64,000 nucleotides of DNA. It comes from Neoceratodus forsteri. Its lineage: Eukaryota; Chordata; Ceratodontiformes; Ceratodontidae. The stretch is taken from assembly GCA_016271365.2 (NCBI GenBank), contig CM028129.1, positions 1,003,111,501 through 1,003,175,500 of the forward strand, written 5' to 3'. Made by a program: the position numbers and the translations under genes. Shown here piece by piece: positions 54,471-64,000 of the stretch (the stretch's first letter is position 1; every line of letters begins with the position of its first letter). Under the pieces are notes generated by a model, which ran no database searches, was not told the DNA's origin, and saw nothing but the letters and a program-made list of their open reading frames with translations.

Positions 54471-56970
54471 TGTACTGGCCTCTACGGCGTGAGGGGGAGT
54501 TCCAGCAGGAAATCGCCAGTTTTTGTCAGCAACAGAGTGTTGGAATCAACCAGATGGCTTATTCTGGGTGATTTTACTGCTTGAGTTGGCAATGGACTCT
54601 CGCATTTTGGTTAAGATTTCCTCCAGGGTATGGGATCCCTGGGCCTCAGTTACTTCTGCCACCCACTAACATGGCTCTGCCTTGGACTTGGTATTCTTTC
54701 TGGGGCTCAATGTCACTGACATCAAGACTGATCTTGTAATGTGGTCAGATCATTGTGTTATCAAGTTCTATTTTGGGCCCCCCTTTGTAGTCCACCCCTG
54801 TGGAGATGGTGTAGTACTTTGCATGGGGTTCAGGCAGAGGGACTCTTGGTGGTACTGGACAAATTGGGTGTGATGGCAGCATGCATCATGGGGGTCAAAG
54901 GAAGCTGTGGTGACCTATAATGGGGCCACTGGGGTGGCTTTTGATCTTGTGTTGCCTATGCATGCATGCCCATTGGTTTTACACCTTGGCTCACCGTGGT
55001 TTGACAGAGAACTAAGAGCGATGCAGGCAAAGGGGTGGAGGTTAGAGCATTGATGAAGGTCATTCAGGGCCCCAGCAGACAAACTGGCTTTGGTTACTCA
55101 CTATAGTGAGTACTAAAGGGCAATAACCCCCCAAAAAGGCAGGTTTTCTGTCAAGGTACAATTCTGCTAGGTGGAATCAACTGGCTCACCTTTTTTGGAC
55201 TGTAGACAGGCTTTTACATCCGACTTGTCTACAGCCCATGAAAGGTTTTCACCTGCTAACTGTGAGAAGACAGCTAAATTCTTCTCAGGCAGAATGCCCT
55301 CTGTTTGGGCTAGAATCTCACCAAGTAGGCCATCATAGCCCAGCAGAGTCGGGCTCACAAGTTTCAGATGAATTCAGCGGTAATGGGGAGAATTCAGGCC
55401 AGTAACAATGGAAGAGGTCAGTGAGGTGATCTCAGAGTTGAAGCCAACATTTTGTAAACTGGATCTAGGTCTGGTACAGCTACTAGTGAGTAGCATCAGG
55501 CAGCTGGACTCAGTGTTCTTGGAGATTGTCCAGTGCTCCCTTTTGCAGGAGGGTTATCCCAGTGTCACTGAGAGATGCACAGGTGAAGCCACTCCTGAAA
55601 AAGCCATCTCTGGACCTGGACATCTTGGTGAATTACCAACCAGTCTCTAACCTACCCTTTCTGTGGAAAGTTATTGAGAAGGTGATTGCACAGCAGCTCA
55701 AGGTGCACCTCAGTGCGTTTGACATCTATGAGCCTCTCCAGTCTGATTTTAGGTTACAGCACAGCATGGAAACTGCACTGGTCAGGGTACACAATAAGCT
55801 GCTCAGGGCAAGAGATAGAGGAGAGCAGCCAATTCTTGTCCTCTTGGATCTCTCTTCAGCTTTTGACACCGTGGATCATGGACTGTTGTTGAACCACCTG
55901 ACGGAGTATGTAATGCTCACCAGCAATGACATCTGCTGGTTGGAGTCCTAACTCAGAGAAGGACTCAGAGGGTGATGATGGGAAGGTTTTCCTTATCCCA
56001 GATGGTCATTCCCTGTAGTGTGCTCCATGTCCTGGCCCTCTTGCCCATGTTGTTCAGTGTACATGCTGCCCCTGGAGAGAATCATTAGACAATATGAAGT
56101 TGGGTTTCACTGCTACACAGATGATACCCAACTCTGTCTTTAGCACTGGGGTCATTGGGTGTGGTTGATGTGTTGAATAGGTTCCTGGCTGAATCCAGGA
56201 GTAGATGTCATTGAACTGGCTTTGACTCAACCACGATAAGACTGAAGTGCTGATTATTGAGACAGGTAGAAGGGGAGAAGAGACAGCAACCAAGCGAGAG
56301 ACAGGACTTCGGCTTGGCTCCTCTTGGCTTTTGGCTACCACAAAGGCAAAAAATCATTGGGTCATTCTGGGTGAGGGGCTGACATTTGAGGCTCAGGTGT
56401 CAGCAGTAGTTTCAAGTGGCTATTACCATCTGAGAAACATCTGCCAGATTAAACCCCTTATTCCCCCAGTGACTTGGAGACACTGGTGCACTTGTTTGTT
56501 ACTTCAGGGCTTGACTACTGCAATGCACTTTACCTTGGGGTCAATGAGGGTATGCGACAATGACTAAAGCTGGTGCAGAACACAGCTGCTTGGTTGTTGA
56601 CCAGCCTTTCTAGATCATTTCATGTCTCCCTGGTGCTGCGCGATCTGCATAGGCTGCCACTTAAGTGGCACGTCTCCTTTAAAATGTGTTTGCTCACTTA
56701 TAATGCCCTACATGGGTTGGACCCAGATTATCTGATAGACCTTCTGCATCCTTAACTCTTCACCCCACTGATGAGGGCCTCCTTGTGATACCCAGGGTGA
56801 GGTGAAAAACCTCGAGGGACCAGGTCTTTGAGGTGGTTGGCCCATTCTTATGGAAAATTCCCTCGAGAGCCCTGTGGGAGTCCCCTTCAGTGTAGGCCTT
56901 TAAAATGGTCCTTAAGACATATCCTTTTCTACAGGCATTCGGGGATTAAGTCTCCTGTTCCATCTTAACT
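54471..56970 (+). pseudogene. L2-like LINE with endonuclease and reverse transcriptase remnants
   Basis: The endonuclease end lies at 54,676-54,780: LDLVFFLGLNVTDIKTD then WSDHCVIKF, a signature of L2-type endonucleases. The linker follows with decayed blocks. The RT begins at about 55,560: AQVKPLLKKPSLDLDIL, NYQPVSNLPFLWKVIEKVIA and PILVLLDLSSAFDTVDHGLL, then shifts frame to a Y-A-D-D-like CYTDDTQLC (about 56,115). The C-terminal part reads TSGLDYCNALYLGVNEGM (56,500) and LRDLHRLPLKWHVSFKMCLL (56,636-56,700). Numerous stops and shifts show it is dead. No SINE-like tail is part of it; the SINE at 57.04 kb adjoins its 3' end. Confidence 0.85.
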
Positions 56971-57034
56971 CCCAGTCTGTTATTGATGTAGTTTTTAGCA
57001 TATTATTTATTGAGAGCTGTTAAAAAAATGGTTG

Positions 57035-57245
57035 TTAGACTTTGGTAACTGGGTATGGCCCACTAGGCACAAGTGCCTGTTTTCAGGGGTGACCTGGGAG
57101 CACTGGGCAGTTAAGTGACTTGCTCAGAGTCACACAGTATGCAGGTGGAGGTTATGAGAATCAAACTCAGGTCAGGTCTGCTGGATGTATCAAGCTCGTT
57201 CACACCTCATTCCTGTAACCTGTAGGCTATACTGCCAGCCCATTG
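57035..57245 (-). repeat. CORE/MIR-like tRNA-SINE (minus strand)
   Basis: On the minus strand it begins gggctggcagtatagcctac, has a B-box-like gagtttgattctc, and the tail ctctgagcaagtcacttaac. It ends with gccatacccagttaccaaag at 57,035. It is nearly the same as the 43.5-kb copy. Confidence 0.8.
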
Positions 57246-57403
57246 TTGTTAAATTATTTATAGTGTCCATTCATTTAATAATGTAGAATTATGTATTTAT
57301 GTTATGTTCTAGTTGACTTTCCCACCTATTGCTGTCATTGTAATGGTACCCTGAGTCTCTGGGGAAGGGTGACAATAATTATAAATAAATCTTCTACTAC
57401 TAC

Positions 57404-57408
57404 TACGT

Positions 57409-57467
<59 letters not shown>
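57404..57467. repeat. (GT)n microsatellite
   Basis: About 30 GT dinucleotides with one interruption near the start (gtgtttgtgtg). Confidence 0.95.
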
Positions 57468-57468
<1 letters not shown>

Positions 57469-58084
57469 TAATGAGAGTAATATGCGTGTGTATACATGGA
57501 CATGATGTGGTGCCTAGGAGCCTTCAGTATCCTCACTATGCAGACTGTCTCCCTCTACCACACTCACGGCTCCTGACCAGTTCTCTGTACTGTGCACTAC
57601 TTGAGTTTGTCCACAGTATGACACAGCTATGCACACTGCTCCAGTTTCAATCTCTCCCTGCAGCAGCTTGCTATGAATAACGCTACTGGGGATGTGACGG
57701 AAAGCATGCTTATGGTGGGGTGGTCCAGTTGTGCAATGCTACATCAGTACAGTATGTTGCACTGCCATATGGTATGCTGGGGTTGAGTCCTGACACTTCA
57801 TTGATCAGGTTGATGAGTTTGGGAGAGATGTGACAATTTCTGGGAACAGAGCCAGAGCCCTTCTGCATGACTCACCAGCTCTCTAAGTGGCCATGTATAG
57901 TAGCTGGGAAGGTACGGGGCAGATGATAGTGTAAGGGCTGGAGCTGACTTTGAATTGGTAATGGATAGTGTTCTCTACGTACAGTAGTAACAGTCATTTA
58001 AGGTTGGAAGGGACTCTAGGTCCCTCAGGATCTGCCCCACCTCATAAGCAGGGATGAATAAGAATGCTGTGCAAGCATGTATCA
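57468..58084. other. Non-coding stretch
   Basis: No gene or recognised repeat was found between the (GT)n run and the LINE fragment. Confidence 0.35.
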
Positions 58085-58260
58085 ATTTAATCAATCAATC
58101 AAGCAATCAAAATCTTTATTTATCCAGGTGAACGTCATTGAGCGAGGCTCATTTGCAAGATGGTCCTGGGTATAACAAGGTCACGTACAAGAAGGGAAAA
58201 AAAAAACATACATAGGCGTATATATATGCATATATGATCACAATGCACTAATAATACATA
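58085..58260 (-). repeat. L2-like LINE 3' tail (minus strand)
   Basis: The plus strand reads aaaatctttatttatccagg and ttgagcgaggctcatttgca, the inverse of the tail seen at 35.7 kb (cattgagcaagctcatttac). A (caat)-rich run precedes it at 58,080-58,110. It is a severely 5'-truncated copy. Confidence 0.6.
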
Positions 58261-58339
58261 AGGAATATGGTGCAACAGGTAATATACATACACAAAAGAA
58301 AATGTGAGCAGTGGTGCGTAATGAAAGGAATTTATAGGG

Positions 58340-58965
58340 ATTCCTTACCCACTCTATTACCCAGGGTGCCCTGTGATCCCCTTGGTCAGCAGAAATTTGC
58401 ACAGATTCACCTTGAAGGCTTGTATTGTATCCACTGTCAGCATGTTCCACAGGTTCACCATCCTCTGGAAGAAGAAGTTATTCCAAACATTACCTCTGAA
58501 ATTACCACCCTGAGCTTCAGGAAGTATCCCCCCATCCTACTGGAGAACACAAGATCAAACATGTCTGCTTGATTGATCTTGCCATGTCCTTGAGCTCATG
58601 CCTCCTATCAGCCTCCTTTTCAGCAAGGACCACATGTTAAAGACCATCAATTTCTCCTCATAGCTTTTTCCCCCATAACCATGATCCTATTGATGGCCTC
58701 AATATCCTTTTTGTGTTGTGGAGCCCAGAACTGCACATAGCACTCCAGCTGGGATCTAAGCAGGTCTTCATAAATTGGCATGATTACTTCTCCAGATCTG
58801 CTGGTCACCCCCCCTTTTTAATTCACCCCAGCATTTTGCCGGTCATCTTGACAGCAGCCAGACACTGCTCCTCATGTTTTAGGCCCCTGTATACTAAGAC
58901 CCCCAGCTCCTTTGCAGCAAAAGGAACCCCACACATTACATATGGCCAATGGGCATTTTGGCCTA
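58340..58965 (-). pseudogene. CR1-like LINE RT C-terminal fragment (minus strand)
   Basis: The minus strand gives LGVLVYRGLKHEEQCLAAVK, then MTGKMLG, and after shifts YEEKLMVFNMWSLLKRRLIG and NNFFFQRMVNLWNMLTVDT. These are the post-catalytic blocks of CR1 proteins (LGV...D, YEERL..LGLFSL.KRRLRGD, NF...W..LP). The catalytic box is absent. It is a different subfamily from the copies at 4.7 and 46 kb. Confidence 0.7.
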
Positions 58966-58999
58966 TGAACAGCTCTGGTTACATTAAGCCAATCCACTG

Positions 59000-59410
59000 T
59001 AACTCCATCAGCTAACCTTGTTTGTGTATCCTTATCCCTTTCACTCTCCTTCTACCTTCTGCTGACCTGAGCTGTAGCCCCTACTTTAACCCAATCAGAT
59101 ATTCACCCCTTTTGTTTATCCTTGACTGTTTCACACTCCCTTCACCTGTCTGCAAACCTGTACAGTAACCTGTTCTATAACCCCCATCAGCTAATCATCC
59201 CCATTTGCTTATCTTTAACCCTTTGTTATGCATTATCCCCTCTGCAGACCTGTACAGTAACCCCTACTGTAATCCCTTCAGACAATCGCCCCTCTTGTTT
59301 ATCCTTAACCCAGTCACACTCCTTTTCCCCTCTACAGACATGAGCTGTAACCACCACCCCCACAAATAATAAACCTTTTTGTTTATCCTTAACCCTTTTA
59401 CATTCCACAT
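59000..59410. repeat. ~90-bp minisatellite, left part
   Basis: About 4.5 copies of a pyrimidine-rich unit with gtttatccttaacccttt, cccctctgcagacctg and ctgtaaccccatcag-like phrases. Starts of the gtttatcc landmark lie about 85-92 bases apart. The array resumes at 60,640 after a LINE insertion. Confidence 0.8.
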
Positions 59411-60640
59411 AAACTCTCTAGACTTTTAGCCCTGCTCAGCTTCCAAACCATGGACCAGTCTACCCTTGAAGACATCACTTCTTTCAAATACCTAGGGGTA
59501 TGGCTCAACCATCACCTTGACTTCTCTGCTCATGTGGGCTCCATACACAAAAGGCTCCACCCTAAATTTGGTGCACTGTACAGGAACTGTGGGTGCATCC
59601 CTCTGCTGGACCACAGAGCTATTGTATAGAGAATGATTCTCCCCCTCTTTGACTACAGTGACGCTATCTATGGTAATGTGCCCACGTCTACCCTGGCCAG
59701 ACTGGATCTCCTCTACCTAAACACTGGCTGAGCTCCCTCCCATCCTACCTCTCTTCTCTTTTATCCTCCCCTTCTAACTCTGCCTACTCCCTCCGTAACT
59801 CAAACTTCTTCTGTCTAACTCTCCTGCCTAGGCAGAATTCGACTGGGCAAGCTGCTTTCTCCTTTCACCTTCCTAAATCCTGAAACTCCTTCCCTCTCCC
59901 TATCTGCTCTGCCACCTCCATCCGCTTCTTTTCCAGTCTCCTACATGAATACCCTTCTGTAACTGCCCCTGACTCCCCTCCCTCCTGTAACTGCCCTTGT
60001 GCAGTCCCTCTGTAACTGCCCCTGACTCCGCGCTTTCATGTAACTGCCCCTTGCACTCCCCCTCTTTCCTCTGCTGTACCTCTCCATCCTCTCACCCCTC
60101 TGTCTCTCCTGTTTCTCATTTACAGCTCTCCCTCTCCCCCATATGTACCTCCTTACCTCCCCCACCATCCCTCTGCCTCTTCCACCTCCACTTTCCTTAC
60201 CTTTACCCATGCCTCCTGGCCTCCTCCTTCACCCTGCCTCCCCACCTTCTGCCCTACTTCCTCCTTTCCCCTCCTCTTTAACTCTTCTTCCCCTTGATGG
60301 ATGCCCGTTGGCTACTATATCCTCCCTTGGTTCCACTTTTCCCTGTTCCTGAAGGCTACTGTATTTGCTGCTGATGCTCCATTCCTGTAAATAATCTTCT
60401 GTAAATGCTCTGTGCTGTTTAATGTTTATTTATTTTCAATGTTTAATTTTTGTTACAATGTATGTGATTATTCTTTTATACACTGTAAATATTTTATGCT
60501 CTGTAAATATTTATTCTCTGAATGCATATGTATATACTCCCTTCTTCCCTCTCCGCTAGGACACATCTGGAAAGAGTTGTTTACAGCTCAGTATGTCTGT
60601 CCTGGTGAAGCTTTTGAAATAAGTAAATAAATAAATAAAT
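59411..60640 (+). pseudogene. L2/Rex1-like LINE 3' part, inserted in the minisatellite
   Basis: The plus strand reads ALLSFQTMDQSTLEDITSFK, then YLGVWLNHHLDFSAHV and LPLFDYSDAIYGNV, the post-catalytic blocks of L2/Rex1-like proteins (YLGIWLD...; LLHYGDLIY in the 36.7-kb copy). A C/T-rich stretch follows (59,740-60,300). The end carries an (aaat)n tail at 60,616-60,640 after cctggtgaagcttttgaaat. The minisatellite on both sides marks the insertion. Confidence 0.7.
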
Positions 60641-60775
60641 TCCCTTTCTCCTTCTGTGGACCAGTGTAGTAACCCCATCATATGACTCCTCATTTTAGTG
60701 TATCCTTAACCCTTTCACACTTTTTCTCCCCTCTGCACATTAACCACTGTCTTGACCCCATCAGATAAACAATTG
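60641..60775. repeat. ~90-bp minisatellite, right part
   Basis: About 1.5 further copies (gtgtatccttaaccctttca, cccctctgcacattaacc, ccccatcagataaaca), continuing the array that breaks at 59,410. Confidence 0.75.
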
Positions 60776-61904
60776 AGGACTGCCTATTCACGTCTCTCAT
60801 CTGCAGTGCCCAACTTTTCAACTCCATGAAGAAAGTCTGATTCTGGTTAAAAGGCATTTGCATATTCTGTTCAGATTCCTGGAATAAGCTCCCACCTTAA
60901 TTTAGGATTGCCCTTCCCCCCCCAGCCTATAAGTGTTTAAAACCAGTCCCTGCCACGACCTTAAAATCAGTTGGATCTGTTTTGGTCCTTTGTCACCCAC
61001 AACCCATCATGGTATGTAATACATTTAAAGAGCCCCTGATGCTGCAGGGGCAACCTTGAAGAAATGTCATATTTAGATACAATTATGCCTATAACGTGTA
61101 CTCTTACGTCTTTATTAGTAAGAATATTTGCATTAAAACAGGATCTCTGTCCTGTCTGCTCTTGCTGCTTGTCTACACTCAATGCCACATTTTTTTGTTT
61201 TTGACTTCACAATCCAGAAATAATTGTAATGTCATTAACAGGGGATTATGATACCAGGTGTAGATAAACAGCTAGAATAGATGTCTAGTGGACAGTGATC
61301 TTGTTTTCATGCAGCTATCCTCAGGAACTAAGAAAAAAGGGGAAACAATTACAGAAAATACTGTACATAAAATGTAAACTGAATTGTGTATATTGTACAG
61401 TTTTCAAAGTTCCCCAGTGGTGTCAAGGAGACATTTAAATCCCAGTTCTCCCTATGGGAGGGCTTTAAGCCCGAGGTTTGATGGGCGGAGCAACAACGTC
61501 ACTCCCCCATCAAGCTTAAAAGGTCACAACATCTTGGGCCTCACCAGGATTCTTTTTCATTGCAGCCAGAGGTGCCACTCATCCTTCCGCTCCTCTCTCC
61601 CTTTGTTTCCCTCTTTTCTGCTCTTTTGTGGTGCCTCTGGACGTCAGTGCTCTGTTACCTCCATTCTTCCCCTAATAGGCCGCCTGTTCCATGGCCATCT
61701 CAGGCTGGTGCCGTTGCTTTGTCTCGTTCCCCTCACTGCTTTTTCCCCCAGCTTTCCTTGGTCGCCTTTCCCTCATATGCTTCCCCCCATCCTCCTTCTC
61801 TGTCTTCCTCCGTACTCGTACCTCTCTTACCCGCTGCTCCTCGTATGCATTCTTTAGTGCTTCCCTTCCTCCTGCCACAGCTCCTTGCCTTGTACCTTGT
61901 TAAG
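60776..61904. other. Stretch without a supported gene
   Basis: No domain found. The part 61,430-61,900 is pyrimidine-rich with open frames on both strands. It may continue at 62,124 past the SINE, in which case the SINE split a single older repeat. Confidence 0.35.
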
Positions 61905-62123
61905 GAGGCAGTATAGCGCAGTGGTTTAAGGCTCTGAGCTGCAAATCTGGTGACATTCTGCAGGCCAGACCTGGGTTTGAATCCTACAGATTCTACTTGC
62001 ATACTGTGTGACGCTGAGCAAGTCACTTAACTTCCCTGTGCTCCCAGGTCGCTCCTTTAAAAAAAGCTTTCAGCTTAGTGTGCTACTCCTGGTTAAACAA
62101 CTAAATAAAAATAAATAAATAAA
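61905..62123 (+). repeat. CORE/MIR-like tRNA-SINE (plus strand)
   Basis: It begins aaggaggcagtatagcgcag (A-box-like tagcgcagtggtttaag), has the B-box-like gggtttgaatcc (61,972-61,983), the CORE-like actgtgtgacgctgagcaag and cacttaacttccctgtgc, and ends with an (aaat)n tail. It is the best preserved of the four copies in the window. Confidence 0.85.
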
Positions 62124-64000
62124 ATTTGTACTGGCGCCAGGTGTGCCGTCTCCTGCCCGGCTCTGCTCCTCTGCTCATTCTCCCCACCCTGCTCCTCATT
62201 GTCTGCTCTCACCATGATTATCTGGTTCAGTCTAGGCACCATCTGCATGCCATCCTACTGACTTGGGCCATTTCTTCCATCTACCTGGCCACCGCCTCAC
62301 TTGTGCTCTCCTTGCTCTCCTTGCTTGTAGCAATGCTGCTTTCTCTAATGAAGTTATGCTACAAACTTATTTTCATGTTATGTTTGTGCATATTACTCTA
62401 GTGCTACATTGCTGTGTCTGATGAAAGGTACATGCTCTCCTATTTTATTTTTTTTTACCTGGCTGCACAGTTTGCATTCTTTGCTTACTTGCTTTATATC
62501 ACATTGGATATTTAGCCTCTAGATTGTCATGAAACTCTGCAGTGTAGTAAGCCAGATTTAGGACACCAGTTTGTGTAATGTGTGAGACATATTCAGACTA
62601 TTTGGCCATGTTGTGGCTTACCTCTTCTAACAGTGCTCTGTGTATGACTGCTGAACCAGACACCTGGCAGATCCTACATCTTAATCTGTGTGACTGGCCA
62701 TCTAGTGCTTGCTGATGATGTCAGCACCGTGCACGTCCTAACACCTTATGTCTTCTCTAGCATGTGTTGTGTCGGAAGGGGTTGTTTGCAGAATCTAACA
62801 CACAGTGTCCCACACTTTCATACTTTGGTATTCTCTTTTCCTCTTTGCTGACCAGTATCCCGCTTTCTTTCTCAATAGTTTAGGCCTTCTGGCTCTCATT
62901 GCATTAACCTAACTCATTCCCTCTCAAATTTCCCATGTGGGTGCCTGGGACTGGATCTTCCCTGCTTTGCTGAAACCTTTTGTAGTCTCTCACTCCCAGG
63001 CTAAAATCCAGACACTTGCTGGTACTCAGGATGTGTACAAGCAATGAGAAAAAAAAATTATCCTTCTTGAGACATCGCTCCTCCAACCTCTACTTGGGTC
63101 TCCTCCTTCGCATCGACTGCTGATCTGTGTCCTTCCCATCGCCTCCTTTGCTACACCGTGCATTTCTTTTGGGGTTCCCCATCCTACCATACCTCAGCTG
63201 ACTCAGTCTGGCCTGCATGCCAGCCTCCATGGCCTCAAGCTCTGGCGGACTCCTTCCGTCCTCATCTGACTCACCCTATTGCAGTTCTCATTCCATACCG
63301 GCTGGGTCCTATGCTATCCCATTGACCTCCCTACCGTCCTTCATCCTTTCATACATTGCTTTCCTGTACCAGCCTGCATGGCTTCAATCCATAATCGTAC
63401 TTCACCTGTTATTGTTTTACCTTCCTCAGCCTAGTGCCTATTCTCGTCCCAGCGTTATGGATTCTCTCCACTCATGACTTCATTCCTCATTGTCCGATTT
63501 TGCACCTCTCGATCGGTCATCCTGAGCATACTCTCTGGTTCACTTCCTTTCTGGTTCCGGCCATGCCTTCTTGGCCTCAAGTCTCCCTCCTTTTAAGGAG
63601 CCTCCTTCCTCACATCGCTTTCTCAAGCATATTACCTCCGTACAAGTTCCTTTTCATGTTCCGGTTCATTTTCAAGTTCATTCCTGTCTCTTCCTCTTTC
63701 CACTCCATACTGGCCATCAAAGTTGCACTCCACTCGAGTCCTGCAATTGATATGTTTTTTATGGCTTACCTATCATGACTCCTATGCCACCTCATCGACC
63801 AGCAGCCATTCTGCTGCATGTATCGGATTCATAACGCCAATCATTCACTCATCCTCACCTCAAGTTTTATCTAATTACATAGCTTACTCGAGCATTCCTG
63901 TCACTGTACTGTATCCTATGCTACCTCATTGACTACAACCTCTGGGTCTAATCGTTCAGGGTCTAATTGTTCACATCACATAATCAAGCATTCCTCTTCA
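62124..64000. other. Pyrimidine-rich stretch to the window end, no gene supported
   Basis: Open frames at 62,126-62,401, 63,217-63,477 and 63,434-63,778 are Leu/Ser/Pro-rich and owe their openness to base composition. Loosely repeated phrases such as ctatgctatcccattgacc, ctatgccacctcatcgacc and ctatgctacctcattgact (63,310-63,930) suggest a diverged tandem structure. It could be the 5' part of a LINE running off the window; that is inference. Confidence 0.35.

Noticed and set aside
57404..57680. Frame with a Val/Cys repeat
   Set aside because: Produced by the (GT)n microsatellite.
62126..63932. Leu/Ser-rich frames that look like membrane proteins
   Set aside because: The stretch is pyrimidine-rich, which produces hydrophobic frames by composition; no conserved motif was seen.

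Overview
The window looks like intergenic DNA from a large, transposon-loaded vertebrate genome. No host gene, genuine tRNA gene or rRNA gene could be supported. Every coding signal recognised belongs to a mobile element, and nearly all are broken by stops or frameshifts. The mixture of CR1/L2-like LINEs, MIR/CORE-type tRNA-SINEs, a DIRS retrotransposon, a Crypton-like tyrosine-recombinase element, a pogo/Tigger transposase and Harbinger-like MITEs suggests a lobe-finned fish or amphibian-grade genome (lungfish, coelacanth, caecilian or salamander). That placement is inference; the species cannot be read from the window.

Layout. 0.5-1.5 kb: remnant of a BED-finger protein with a Gln/Glu/Asp repeat tract (minus strand). 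3.6-11.1 kb: decayed LINE fragments of several clades; one CR1-like copy is split by a TA-flanked insertion. 11.1-12.8 kb: a block bounded by 12-13 bp inverted repeats. 13,811-20,836: an essentially complete DIRS-type element on the minus strand with gag, RT, RNase H and tyrosine-recombinase regions, inverted terminal repeats and the diagnostic internal complementary region. 21.7-23.76 kb: a Crypton-like tyrosine-recombinase element with 13-bp inverted repeats and a ~144-bp hairpin at its right end. 25.3-26.7 kb: a Harbinger-like MITE nested in a foldback repeat.

28.6-39.4 kb: a ~98-100 bp satellite array that has received many insertions: a 1.8 kb foldback with minisatellite arms, a LINE fragment, a SINE, a pogo/Tigger transposase, a minus-strand L2/Rex1-like LINE and a small TTA-flanked MITE. 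40.3-44.2 kb and 49.2-50.6 kb: paralogous non-coding repeat blocks with strong internal dyad symmetry, plus a separate ~365 bp foldback and a degenerate hexamer-like tract. 44.9-47.1 kb: CR1-like LINE (minus). 51.0-51.6 kb: another foldback. 54.5-57.0 kb: L2-like LINE with endonuclease and RT remnants. 58.1-60.8 kb: CR1/L2 fragments, one splitting a ~90 bp minisatellite. 61.9-64 kb: a SINE and pyrimidine-rich sequence.

The strongest items are the DIRS element, whose ends and recombination trinucleotide can be read to the base; the Crypton-like element with its terminal hairpin; the foldback with minisatellite arms; and the satellite that acted as a repeated landing site. Clade names rest on remembered motifs, not on database searches.
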